DNA from: JANQPX01 sp039197065
GTDB lineage: Bacteria > Pseudomonadota > Alphaproteobacteria > Geminicoccales > Geminicoccaceae
Direction: 5' to 3'
NCBI GenBank assembly: GCA_039197065.1
Contig: JBCCUL010000033.1
Span: forward strand, 41,215-105,214
DNA: 64,000 nt
Shown here one piece after another: positions 56,651-64,000 of the stretch (positions are counted from its first letter, which is position 1; each line of letters starts with the position of its first letter). The translations under genes were made by a program, and so were the position numbers. The notes beneath the pieces are model-generated. The model saw only the letters and a list, made by a program, of their open reading frames with translations, had not been told where the DNA came from and searched no databases.

Positions 56651-56730
56651 ATCCGCCGTTCGCCATGCCATTGCTTCTACGGTCGAAAGAAGGCTAACCA
56701 TCGATCTCATAACTTGACCGGGAGAATGAG

Positions 56731-57084
56731 ATGGCCGGCTTCCTCACCACCCATGTTCTGGACACCGCGCGCGGACGTCCGGCCGCAAATCTGGAAATCG
56801 ACCTTTACCGTCTCGACGGCGAACGCCGCACGAAACTCCGCACCCTCACGACCAACGCCGACGGCCGCACCGACGGCCCCATCCTTCCGGAAGATGTCTT
56901 CGAAACCGGCAGCTACGAGCTCATCTTCCACGCCGGCGCCTATCTCGAGCACATCGCCCCGTCGGCGGACGCGCCGCCCTTCCTCGATCAGATCCCGATC
57001 CGCTTCGCCATGACCGAGGATGACCACTACCACGTCCCCCTCCTCCTCTCCCCCTATGGCTACTCCACCTACCGCGGTTCCTAG
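56731..57084 (+). CDS. uraH: 5-Hydroxyisourate hydrolase
   Basis: A 117-residue transthyretin-like enzyme that converts 5-hydroxyisourate to OHCU in urate degradation. It has the opening GFLTTHVLDTARGRPAANL (catalytic His), a middle region TLTTNADGRTDGPIL (catalytic Arg), IPIRFAMTEDDHYHVPLLLS (catalytic His) and the invariant C-terminus YGYSTYRGS. It feeds the uraD domain encoded on the other strand. It lies just after the toxin/immunity pair. Confidence 0.96.
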   Translation: MAGFLTTHVLDTARGRPAANLEIDLYRLDGERRTKLRTLTTNADGRTDGPILPEDVFETGSYELIFHAGAYLEHIAPSADAPPFLDQIPIRFAMTEDDHYHVPLLLSPYGYSTYRGS

Positions 57085-57209
57085 GTGCCTCGGGCACCTC
57101 GTTAACTTTGCAGTGTCGTCTGGGTCTAGGGTATGCGGGCAGTTCTTGAAACGCTGAGGTCGCCTTGGAAGTTCTGAATGGAACCGATTATTGGTGCGCT
57201 CGTAAACTA

Positions 57210-57269
57210 GGCGGCATACCGTCGGTCCTGGCAGAGGCGGAGGGAAGTCGATGATGTGGTCACACCACC
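57210..57269. repeat. 60-base repeat, copy 2, puuD leader
   Basis: Matches 52591-52650 without gaps, with two strong blocks: GGCGGCATACCGTCGGTC and a TGGTCAC-A-CCACC block. The second fits the TGGT-NNN-ACCA pattern of GntR/FadR-type operators. It ends exactly at the puuD ATG, so a regulator bound there would cover the start region. Confidence 0.55.
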
Positions 57270-58511
57270 ATGTATGATCTGGCGACCATGTGGGCCTGGC
57301 TCGATTTCGCCGTGCGCTGGCTGCACGTCATCACCGGCATCGCCTGGATCGGCTCAAGCTTCTATTTCATCGCCCTCGATCTCGGTCTGCGCGAAGCCGA
57401 GAACATGCCCAAAGGCGTCAAGGGCGAGGAATGGCAGGTCCATGGCGGCGGCTTCTATCACATCAGGAAGTATCTGGTGGCCCCCGAGGCCATGCCGGAG
57501 CATCTCACCTGGTTCAAATGGGAGGCCTACAGCACCTGGCTCTCAGGCGCCGCGCTGCTGGCGATCGTCTATTGGGTGGGCGCAGAGCTCTTCCTGATCG
57601 ATCCCACCAAAGCCGATCTCGCCATCTGGCAGGCTATCCTCATCTCGGCCGCGTCCCTGACCATCGGCTGGCTGATCTACGACTATCTTTGCAAGAGCCA
57701 GCTCGGCCACAGCCCGACCACATTGATGCTGCTTCTCTTCGTGCTGCTGGTGGTCATGGCCTGGGGCTACGATCAGATCTTCACCGGCCGCGCCGCATTG
57801 CTTCACCTAGGCGCGTTCACCGCCACCATCATGTCGGCAAACGTCTTCTTCATCATCATCCCCAACCAGAAGATCGTGGTCGCCGACCTCAAGGCCGGAC
57901 GCACGCCCGATCCGGACTATGGCCGCATCGCCAAGCTGCGCTCGACCCACAACAACTACCTCACGCTGCCCGTCCTCTTCCTGATGCTCTCCAATCACTA
58001 CCCGCTGGCGTTCGCCACCGACTACAACTGGGTGATCGCCTCGCTCGTCTTCCTGATGGGCGTCACCATCCGCCACTGGTTCAACGAGCGTCATGCCGGC
58101 ACCAGCAGCCCGACATGGACCTGGGCGGCGACGGCCATCCTGTTCATCGCCGTCATGGGGATTTCGACCGCGCCGCTCTACAGCAGGGACGAGCGTGACG
58201 ACCCCGTGCGCAGTTTGACCGAAAGCGAGCAGCGGCGTGCGGATGCGGACGGATTCGCGGATGTGCGCGACATCGTGCAGGGCCGGTGTGCAATGTGTCA
58301 CGCAAGAGAGCCGGTCTGGGCCGGCATGCTCTGGCCGCCCAAGGGCGTGGTGCTGGAGACCGACGCGGACATTTCGCGCGCGGCCGAGCAGATCTACCTC
58401 CAGGCCGGCGTCACCCACGCCATGCCGCCCGGCAACCTCACACTGATGGAAGACGCGGAACGGCGAAAAATCGCCGCATGGTATCAAAACGCTAAGGATT
58501 CTCTGCCATAA
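57270..58511 (+). CDS. puuD: Membrane urate hydroxylase with cytochrome c domain
   Basis: A 413-residue inner-membrane protein that oxidises urate to 5-hydroxyisourate. About seven to eight helices occupy residues 1-300 (ALRWLHVITGIAWIGSSFYFIA-type start, IGWLIYDYLCKS, LMLLLFVLLVVMAWGYD, VIASLVFLMGVTIRHWF). The C-terminal 90 residues are a periplasmic cytochrome c domain with the haem motif CAMCH (340-344) and a likely axial Met in THAMPPGNLT. Electrons go to the respiratory chain. It follows uraH after a gap that contains a repeat element. Confidence 0.94.
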   Translation: MYDLATMWAWLDFAVRWLHVITGIAWIGSSFYFIALDLGLREAENMPKGVKGEEWQVHGGGFYHIRKYLVAPEAMPEHLTWFKWEAYSTWLSGAALLAIVYWVGAELFLIDPTKADLAIWQAILISAASLTIGWLIYDYLCKSQLGHSPTTLMLLLFVLLVVMAWGYDQIFTGRAALLHLGAFTATIMSANVFFIIIPNQKIVVADLKAGRTPDPDYGRIAKLRSTHNNYLTLPVLFLMLSNHYPLAFATDYNWVIASLVFLMGVTIRHWFNERHAGTSSPTWTWAATAILFIAVMGISTAPLYSRDERDDPVRSLTESEQRRADADGFADVRDIVQGRCAMCHAREPVWAGMLWPPKGVVLETDADISRAAEQIYLQAGVTHAMPPGNLTLMEDAERRKIAAWYQNAKDSLP

Positions 58512-58543
58512 AGAGAGCTGGAAACGACTTGAGGCGGTGCTGC

Positions 58544-60709
58544 ATGACGACGTGGATTGAGCTGGGCGAGCTCCAGATCGACAAGGTTCTTTACGGCTTC
58601 ATGAACGATGAGGCGCTCCCAGGCACCGGTGTCGGGGCCGAGGCGTTCTGGGACGCGTTTGCCGGCATCCTAAGGGACTTCACGCCGAGAAACCGGGACC
58701 TGCTGGCTAAGCGCGACCAGCTCCAGGCGCAGATCGATGACTGGCATTCCGCCCATCGCAGCGCCGTCTTCGACAGGGCGGCCTACAAGGCGTTTCTTGA
58801 GGAGATCGGCTATCTCGTGCCCGAGGGCGAGACGTTTTCCGCCACCACCGCCAATGTCGATCCAGAGTTCGCCGAGGTCGCCGGGCCGCAGCTGGTGGTG
58901 CCGGTCACCAACGCCCGCTATGCGCTGAATGCCGCCAACGCACGCTGGGGTAGTCTGTATGATGCCCTCTACGGGACGGACGCTCTTGGCGGCGGACCGC
59001 CCGAGAGCGGCGGCTATGATCCCGTGCGCGGATCGGCGGTCATCGCTTACGGGCGTGCATTTCTGGACGAGATCTTCCCGCTGGAGCACGGGTCGCATGC
59101 AGAATCGTGCAGTTATGCGCTGGACGACGATCGACTGGTCGTGGCGCTCGAAAAGGATCGCATCTCCGGCCTGAAAAACCCGGACCAGCTTGCCGGCTAT
59201 CGAGGCGATCCCGAGAGGCCGGAGTCGGTACTGTTGGTCAATAACGGTCTGCATGTCGAGATGACGATCGACCGAGCCAACAGGATAGGGCGCGACGACC
59301 TTGCCGGGGTCTCGGATCTGGTCATCGAATCGGCGCTCACCACGATTGTCGACTGCGAAGACTCGGTCGCCACCGTCGATGCTGAGGACAAGGTTCGAGC
59401 TTACCGCAACTGGCTCGGCCTGATGAAGGGTGAATTGGCCACGACCCTCGAAAAGGGCGGCAAGCTGGTGGAGCGCAAACTCGCCGATGACCGGCACTAT
59501 CAGCGTCTGGAGGGAGGCGACCTCGTCCTTCCCGGGCGCGCCCGCATGCTGGTCCGCAATGTCGGACACCTCATGACCATCGACGCCGCCAGATGGCAGG
59601 GCGAGCCGATCTATGAAGGGCTGATGGACGGCATGGTGACGTCGCTGATCGCGCTGCATGATCTGCGCGGCAACAGCCCCTATAAGAACAGTCCGGCGGG
59701 CTCGGTCTATATCGTGAAGCCCAAGATGCACGGCCCGGACGAGATCGCCTTCACCTCAGACCTGTTCGCGCGCATCGAAGATGCTCTTGATATGAGCAGA
59801 GCAACGCTGAAGATGGGCATCATGGACGAGGAGCGGCGCACCACCGTCAACCTGAAAGAGTGTATACGTAACGCCAGCGACCGCGTCGCATTCATCAATA
59901 CCGGCTTCCTCGACCGCACCGGCGACGAGATCCACACCGGCATGCGTGCCGGCGCGGTGATCAGGAAAGGGGATATGAAGTCGGCGGCGTGGATCGGGGC
60001 TTATGAGGATTGGAATGTCGATATAGGCCTGGAATGCGGTCTCCAGGGACGCGCCCAGATCGGCAAGGGCATGTGGGCCATGCCCGACAAGATGGCCGAC
60101 ATGCTCAGTGCTAAGATCGCCCATCCCGAGGCAGGCGCCAACACCGCCTGGGTGCCATCCCCGACCGCCGCGACCCTGCATGCGCTCCACTACCACAAGG
60201 TTGACGTCAAAGCCCGGCAGCAGGCGCTGCTGGCCAGACCTAGAGCGAGCCTGGATGCGATTTTGAGCGTCCCCCTGGCCGAGCGTCCGAACTGGGAGCC
60301 GGCGGCCATTCAGGCGGAACTCGATAACAACGCCCAGGGCATCCTTGGCTATGTGGTCCGCTGGATCGACCAGGGCGTCGGCTGCTCCAAGGTGCCGGAT
60401 ATCAACGATGTCGGCCTGATGGAGGATCGCGCCACGCTGCGCATCTCCAGCCAGCACATCGCCAACTGGCTGCACCACGAGGTGTGCAGTGAACAACAGG
60501 TGATGGAAACCATGAAGCGCATGGCCGCCGTAGTCGATAAGCAAAACGCCGACGATCCGACCTATCGACCGATGGCCGAGGACTTCGAAAGCAGCATTGC
60601 CTTCAAAGCGGCATGCGATCTGGTTTTCGAAGGAAAGGCGCAGCCGAACGGCTACACGGAACCGGTGCTCCATCGGCGGCGTCTGGAGGTGAAGGCCGTC
60701 GGCGGATAA
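58544..60709 (+). CDS. glcB: Malate synthase G
   Basis: From ATG 58544, behind GAGGCGG, 721 residues, the normal length for this monomeric enzyme. It condenses glyoxylate with acetyl-CoA to malate. Conserved parts: LDGTGVG-like N-terminal region, ESALTTIVDCEDSVATVDAEDK (metal-site Glu/Asp), MHGPDEIAFTSDLFARIED, IGIMDEERRT-like GIMDEERRTTVNLKEC with catalytic Arg, and THYHKVDV-like ALHYHKVDVKARQ. It follows puuD with a 32-base gap, so glyoxylate released by AllA from ureidoglycolate can enter the TCA cycle. Confidence 0.96.
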   Translation: MTTWIELGELQIDKVLYGFMNDEALPGTGVGAEAFWDAFAGILRDFTPRNRDLLAKRDQLQAQIDDWHSAHRSAVFDRAAYKAFLEEIGYLVPEGETFSATTANVDPEFAEVAGPQLVVPVTNARYALNAANARWGSLYDALYGTDALGGGPPESGGYDPVRGSAVIAYGRAFLDEIFPLEHGSHAESCSYALDDDRLVVALEKDRISGLKNPDQLAGYRGDPERPESVLLVNNGLHVEMTIDRANRIGRDDLAGVSDLVIESALTTIVDCEDSVATVDAEDKVRAYRNWLGLMKGELATTLEKGGKLVERKLADDRHYQRLEGGDLVLPGRARMLVRNVGHLMTIDAARWQGEPIYEGLMDGMVTSLIALHDLRGNSPYKNSPAGSVYIVKPKMHGPDEIAFTSDLFARIEDALDMSRATLKMGIMDEERRTTVNLKECIRNASDRVAFINTGFLDRTGDEIHTGMRAGAVIRKGDMKSAAWIGAYEDWNVDIGLECGLQGRAQIGKGMWAMPDKMADMLSAKIAHPEAGANTAWVPSPTAATLHALHYHKVDVKARQQALLARPRASLDAILSVPLAERPNWEPAAIQAELDNNAQGILGYVVRWIDQGVGCSKVPDINDVGLMEDRATLRISSQHIANWLHHEVCSEQQVMETMKRMAAVVDKQNADDPTYRPMAEDFESSIAFKAACDLVFEGKAQPNGYTEPVLHRRRLEVKAVGG

Positions 60710-61440
60710 CAGGGCTTATCGATGCGATAGACAAACATCGTGATGGGCAAGGTCGCTTGATGCACCATCAACGGGCCGTTTGGCGAAGCTCGGCCAACAC
60801 CTTCGCTCATCGGCTTAGCGATACCGACGCAGAAAGCTCTGACCTGGGCGCATCGATCACCTGCCGCGTTCGTCCTCCCCTAACCCGACTTGGCTATCAT
60901 CCCTCCGCATCTTGCTGGTGCAAGCGATCCTCGAAGTCCGAACCTCGCTTTAAATCATCTCGGACGGGCGAATTCCGGAACTTGCATGAACAAAAAACAT
61001 GACATGACGATGTTAGCGAAGGTTCAGAGGCCCGAAGAGTTTCTCGATTAACAGCGCCGCTTGATGGCTGATCGAGAAAGATAAGGGGAGGTAACGGGCT
61101 CTGCTGGAGAGCCGGATTAGCTGGTCATCGCTCAAGATAAAGGTGTGGGCCGGGGTCAGGACAGACCTGCTCCAAGCATCATCGAGCGACGAGCATGGTG
61201 GTCTTGTTATGGCATCGATGTCTGCTTACGCCAGTTGAGCGCCTGCTCTGTCGACGCAACCGATTTGCTCATGCGCGAAACAACGCTTTCGAGCAGTTAT
61301 CGCCCGTTGATCGCTTGGTTCTGCGATCCGGATCTGGAGCTTCTATCGATCAATTGAAACGATCTGATCGATAAGAAAACTCTGTTAAGCAAGGTGGCAT
61401 GGCGCATATTTCCTGGCGATGCATGATCGTAATATGCGCT
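60710..61440. other. Intergenic region with a diverged family A repeat
   Basis: No gene is recognised over 730 bases. At about 61345-61445 sequence similar to family A occurs (GATCGATAAGAAAACTCTGTTAAGCAAGG split in parts, ending GCGCTCTAA), divergent from copies at 31.4, 46.0 and 46.4 kb. The remainder shows nothing clear. Confidence 0.45.
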
Positions 61441-61965
61441 CTAAAAGAGCTCTGATGGCAGGTCGCCGATATTAAACAGCTCTTCGAGCTTCAGCAGGGC
61501 AACCAGGCGATCGTCCCGGGACACCAACCCGGACATGAAGCGGTGACTATCGCCGCTGTCGATGGCAGGCACTGGCAGGACGTCACCGGGCTCAAGCGTC
61601 AAGATGTCGGAAACGGCGTCCACAAGCACACCGATGAGGCGATCTCCAAAGGCGAAGATGATCACGACGTGCTCTTGACATGGTTCGGTCCTTCCGAGGC
61701 CGAACTGTGCGCGAAGGTCGAAGATCGGCACGACTATGCCTCGGAGGTTGAGAACTCCCCTCATGGCATGGGGGGCGTTGGGCAGCGCGGTGGGCTCTGA
61801 CCAGCCCTTGATTTCACGAACCTTCGTAATGTCGACGCCATAGGAGCGACCGTCGACCGCGAACGTTACGTACTGGGTCCAGGTCTGATCGGCCGGCAAA
61901 TCGGCGCTTCCTTGCAATTCGCCAATCGCCTCGCGGTGTTGTTCGGGCAGGGCGGCTTCAGTCAT
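61441..61965 (-). CDS. CheW-type chemotaxis coupling protein
   Basis: From ATG 61965, 174 residues. A CheW domain covers nearly all: YVTFAVDGRSYGVDITKVREI, LPNAPHAMRGVLNLRGIVVPIFDLRAQFG, VVIIFAFGDRLIGVLVDAVSDILT, FMSGLVSRDDRLVALLKLEELF. CheW links receptors to the kinase CheA at the membrane. No other chemotaxis gene is in the window, so this is an orphan copy. The start has GGGAG about 9 bases upstream. Confidence 0.93.
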   Translation of the reverse strand: MTEAALPEQHREAIGELQGSADLPADQTWTQYVTFAVDGRSYGVDITKVREIKGWSEPTALPNAPHAMRGVLNLRGIVVPIFDLRAQFGLGRTEPCQEHVVIIFAFGDRLIGVLVDAVSDILTLEPGDVLPVPAIDSGDSHRFMSGLVSRDDRLVALLKLEELFNIGDLPSELF

Positions 61966-62326
61966 GGGCGATATGCTCCCTGAAAAGGCACAACTTCTCC
62001 TGAGCCGTCCAATGGGCGCCAATGGGCGCGTGCCGGACGAGCGCCACCAGCGGCGATCATGTCGGACCTGGCGATCGTGCTTTTCTGCAGCGCAGACATG
62101 TCTTTAATCGAGCAAATCAGCATAGATGGACGCTTCTCAGGGCTGAGGAATGATGCCCCTTGCTAACGGAAATAGATTAAGTTTCTCCTAATGAGACAGA
62201 GGCAACCACAGCCGACATGGGCAGAGACGGCAGCCTTGGTTCAAAGATCGCTTCTCAAAAGGGCTGATCGCGAGGTCAAGTCTTGTCATCAAGCGAAGGC
62301 AGACACGCTCCCACACCCCCATGTCA
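61966..62326. other. Intergenic region
   Basis: No gene is recognised in 360 bases between cheW and the anti-sigma gene. Part of it must hold the cheW promoter (minus strand). No repeat or strong hairpin is seen. Confidence 0.5.
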
Positions 62327-62968
62327 TCATGTCGCTCCCGGCTCCGGTGGCATCGTCCAGGATTGATGATCGTTGCGACAAGCGATGCTCAGGGTCTCTT
62401 CGGTGGTGTTTGGAAAATGGGTGGTTTCCCGATATTCGCGGCACCATTGACCCGCAGGGGTCTGGAAGGTCCGAAGAGGGGTGATGGAACCCATCGTTCC
62501 CGAGGCGTCGTTCGTCCAGGTCAGCGTATTGCCGGAAAGCATCCGCTCCAGGGCTCCAATACGAGTCTCCAGAGCAAGTTCGCGGTCTTTGGCGTGTTCG
62601 GCGAGTAGGCGGGCGGCTTCGGTTCTGGCGCGCTGATCGGCATATTGGAAACTAAGGGCGCCGCCAAGCAGCATCATCAACAAGGACGCGGCGATCGGCA
62701 GGGCCCAGCGGCGGATATCGGCCTGACGTTGCTGACGGCGTCGCTTGTCGAGGGCGCGATCGATAACGGTTTCGCATGCATGCAGCCCAGACTCGTCGTT
62801 CACCATCTCAAAGGCCGCCGGCAACAGGCTTCGCTGATTCCGAAAGGCGGTGACGATCGCTTCGGCTTCGGGGTCCGTGCGCAGCTTCTCCTCGACGAGC
62901 CGGCGTTCCGGCAGGTTGAGCTCATTGTCGGCGTAGCGCATCAGGAGTTCGGGATCGAGGGTGCTCAT
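62327..62968 (-). CDS. Anti-sigma factor-like membrane protein
   Basis: A 213-residue protein. The N-terminus (LDPELLMRYADNELNLPERRLVEEKLRTDPEA split in parts) resembles the anti-sigma zinc-finger-like or DUF-type sensing domain without the usual Cys. One membrane helix follows (WALPIAASLLMMLLGGALSF), then a coiled segment and a periplasmic domain with two Cys (GQWCREYRET and SIACRNDHQS). The topology fits an anti-sigma factor that holds the ECF sigma factor at the membrane. Its start overlaps the sigma gene stop by 4 bases. Confidence 0.85.
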   Translation of the reverse strand: MSTLDPELLMRYADNELNLPERRLVEEKLRTDPEAEAIVTAFRNQRSLLPAAFEMVNDESGLHACETVIDRALDKRRRQQRQADIRRWALPIAASLLMMLLGGALSFQYADQRARTEAARLLAEHAKDRELALETRIGALERMLSGNTLTWTNDASGTMGSITPLRTFQTPAGQWCREYRETTHFPNTTEETLSIACRNDHQSWTMPPEPGAT

Positions 62969-63540
62969 GTTGATGCGCGCCTTTTTGGAGGATTGTTTGC
63001 GCCGTCCGGCGCCACGTCGGTCTCCATGGCCCTGCGAAGACTAACACGCGCCTCAAAGAGACGGTTGGTAACGGTGGCCGGGGTGAGATCAAGCAGGTCG
63101 GCGCACTCCTTATAAGAATGTCCCTCGACGCAGATCAGGGTAAGGACCTCCCTCTGCTCCTGCGGCAATGCCATCATATGGCGCCGCATCTGGATCGCAT
63201 CGATCCCGCCCGCCGACGCAGCAGGTTCGTCGGCCGCGGGCGCCAGGAGCGGCGCTTGTTCTTCCAGAATGCGCAATCGGTTGGTGCGATCGCGCATGGC
63301 GTTCTTATGGAGGTTCTGCGCCATACGGTAGAGCCAGCTATCGAGACGCGTTCCCGGCACCCACCGGTCCAGCCGGGTGATCGCCCGCTCGCAGGTGGCC
63401 TGGCAGAGATCATCGGCATCCGCAGGCGAGGCGGTAAGCGCTAGGCAGAAGCGGCGCAGTTTGGGAAGTTGCCCCACCAGAGCCCGTCTGATGGCCTGAT
63501 CCGGATCAGGGTCCTCGAGTTCGGTCATGTCTTTCTGCAT
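62965..63540 (-). CDS. ECF sigma factor
   Basis: From ATG 63540 (63528 and 63564 are in-frame alternatives) about 191 residues. Region 2 shows LPKLRRFCLALTASPADADDLCQATCERAITRLDRW (parts) and WLYRMAQNLHKNAMRD; region 4 shows ALPQEQREVLTLICVEGHSYKECADLLDLTPATVTNRLFEARVSLR (parts). Group 4 sigma factors direct RNA polymerase to a small regulon on an envelope or stress signal. It is coupled to its anti-sigma gene, and divergent from the D6R repeat protein, a likely target. Confidence 0.92.
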   Translation of the reverse strand: MQKDMTELEDPDPDQAIRRALVGQLPKLRRFCLALTASPADADDLCQATCERAITRLDRWVPGTRLDSWLYRMAQNLHKNAMRDRTNRLRILEEQAPLLAPAADEPAASAGGIDAIQMRRHMMALPQEQREVLTLICVEGHSYKECADLLDLTPATVTNRLFEARVSLRRAMETDVAPDGANNPPKRRAST

Positions 63541-63725
63541 TGCTGACTGTTTCACAAACAACACGTGAGCATGCGCATTTCTTTTTTTTGTTCATCCAGC
63601 CAGGTCTGAATGATGGAAAAATGAAAATGCCGGGCTGGCGTGTTGTTTCTGCAGTCGATGCCGAGGTTGATACCCCCCAAAGACCGGCATCGACTCCTTA
63701 TCTCCTTCTAAAGACGAGGTCTCCG

Positions 63726-64000
63726 ATGGAACCGACGCCCAGCAAAGTCCTGACATGTTCTGCCCTCGCTCTGCTCATCGGGCTGGCGCCTCTTCAACTG
63801 ACTTGGACGGCTGATGGCGGGATGACGATCGGCATAGCCAAGCTGAGTGCCGACGACGACGATGATCGCGATGACGACGATGATGATCGCGACGACGACG
63901 ATGATGATCGCGATGACGACGATGATGATCGCGATGACGACGATGATGATCGTGACGATGACGATGATGATCGCGATGACGACGATGATGATCGCGACGA
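63726..64000 (+). CDS. Secreted (Asp6-Arg)n repeat protein (partial at window end)
   Basis: ATG 63726 has GAGG upstream and begins a signal peptide (CSALALLIGLAPLQLTWTAD). After about 42 residues the protein becomes repeats of Asp-Asp-Asp-Asp-Asp-Asp-Arg (the first with five Asp), encoded by 21-bp DNA repeats from 63852 to the window edge, so its end is not visible. A poly-acidic secreted protein could bind Ca2+ or other cations. It is divergent from the ECF sigma gene with a 185-base spacer that probably holds both promoters. Confidence 0.8.
   Translation, partial: MEPTPSKVLTCSALALLIGLAPLQLTWTADGGMTIGIAKLSADDDDDRDDDDDDRDDDDDDRDDDDDDRDDDDDDRDDDDDDRDDDDDDRD
63852..64000 (+). repeat. 21-bp tandem repeat in coding sequence
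   Basis: Six to seven copies of a 21-bp unit built on GAT/GAC codons and one CGC or CGT per unit. Sequence differs only by GAC/GAT swaps. Unit length is a multiple of three, so copy-number changes keep the reading frame. It continues past the window. Confidence 0.9.

Noticed and set aside
63852..64000. Regular short repeats that could suggest a CRISPR array
   Set aside because: The units are tandem without spacers and lie in frame within a secreted protein.

Overview
The window comes from a GC-rich alphaproteobacterium, most likely of the order Hyphomicrobiales (Rhizobiales). The evidence is the mdh-sucCD-sucAB-lpdA gene order, the alphaproteobacterial style of the purine genes (PuuE fused to OHCU decarboxylase, membrane PuuD with a cytochrome c tail), and short palindromic intergenic elements like those common in rhizobia. 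The species cannot be named from the sequence.

Layout. 1-4.7 kb: a six-gene catabolic operon (hydantoinase A/B, small alpha-beta barrel protein, cupin, RraA-like aldolase, alpha/beta hydrolase), cut at its 5' end by the window edge. 4.7-9.4 kb: a decayed accessory region ending at tRNA-Arg(CCG). It holds a LytTR membrane regulator broken by about five lesions, a frameshifted outer-membrane barrel, a 25-bp perfect hairpin, an AT- and purine-rich tract, a truncated replication-relaxation-like gene, and a DUF4160/DUF2442 pair whose first member has a nonsense codon. 9.6-12.1 kb: a secreted protein and a TIR-transmembrane-FGE gene split at a C7 tract. 12.1-17.9 kb: an ABC ATPase, a Gfo/Idh oxidoreductase, an RHH-PAS protein and a large RTX-type secreted protein. 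18.0-26.9 kb: TCA-cycle operon. 27.0-31.4 kb: an orphan TRAP binding protein and a TPP-riboswitch-controlled thiamine salvage operon (thiM-thiE-thiD-tenA).

31.6-50.3 kb is mixed: two unusual envelope proteins, a VOC protein, a ThDP enzyme, a lipoprotein, methyltransferases, an HDAC-like amidohydrolase, an SH3 protein, a 2-hydroxyacid dehydrogenase, a two-subunit molybdenum hydroxylase, a class III nucleotide cyclase, a GYF-AIM24 protein, a YeeE/YedE transporter and a DUF6969-like protein. A 900-base intergenic region (45.65-46.56 kb) carries four palindromic repeat copies from two families. 50.5-52.6 kb: a Cys-Asn-Pro repeat protein followed by a subtilase-like protein lacking the usual catalytic Asp.

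52.6-60.7 kb: purine (urate) catabolism. uraH, puuD, puuE-uraD and allA convert urate to glyoxylate and urea, and malate synthase G at the end can take the glyoxylate to malate. An AHH nuclease toxin and its probable immunity gene are inserted between the two halves. 61.4-64 kb: a CheW protein, an ECF sigma/anti-sigma pair and, divergent from it, a secreted protein of (D6R)n repeats that runs off the window.

The best candidates for something new are the C7-split TIR-TM-FGE gene, the Cys-Asn-Pro protein with its neighbouring pseudo-subtilase, the toxin/immunity pair inside the purine cluster, and the sigma-linked D6R repeat protein.
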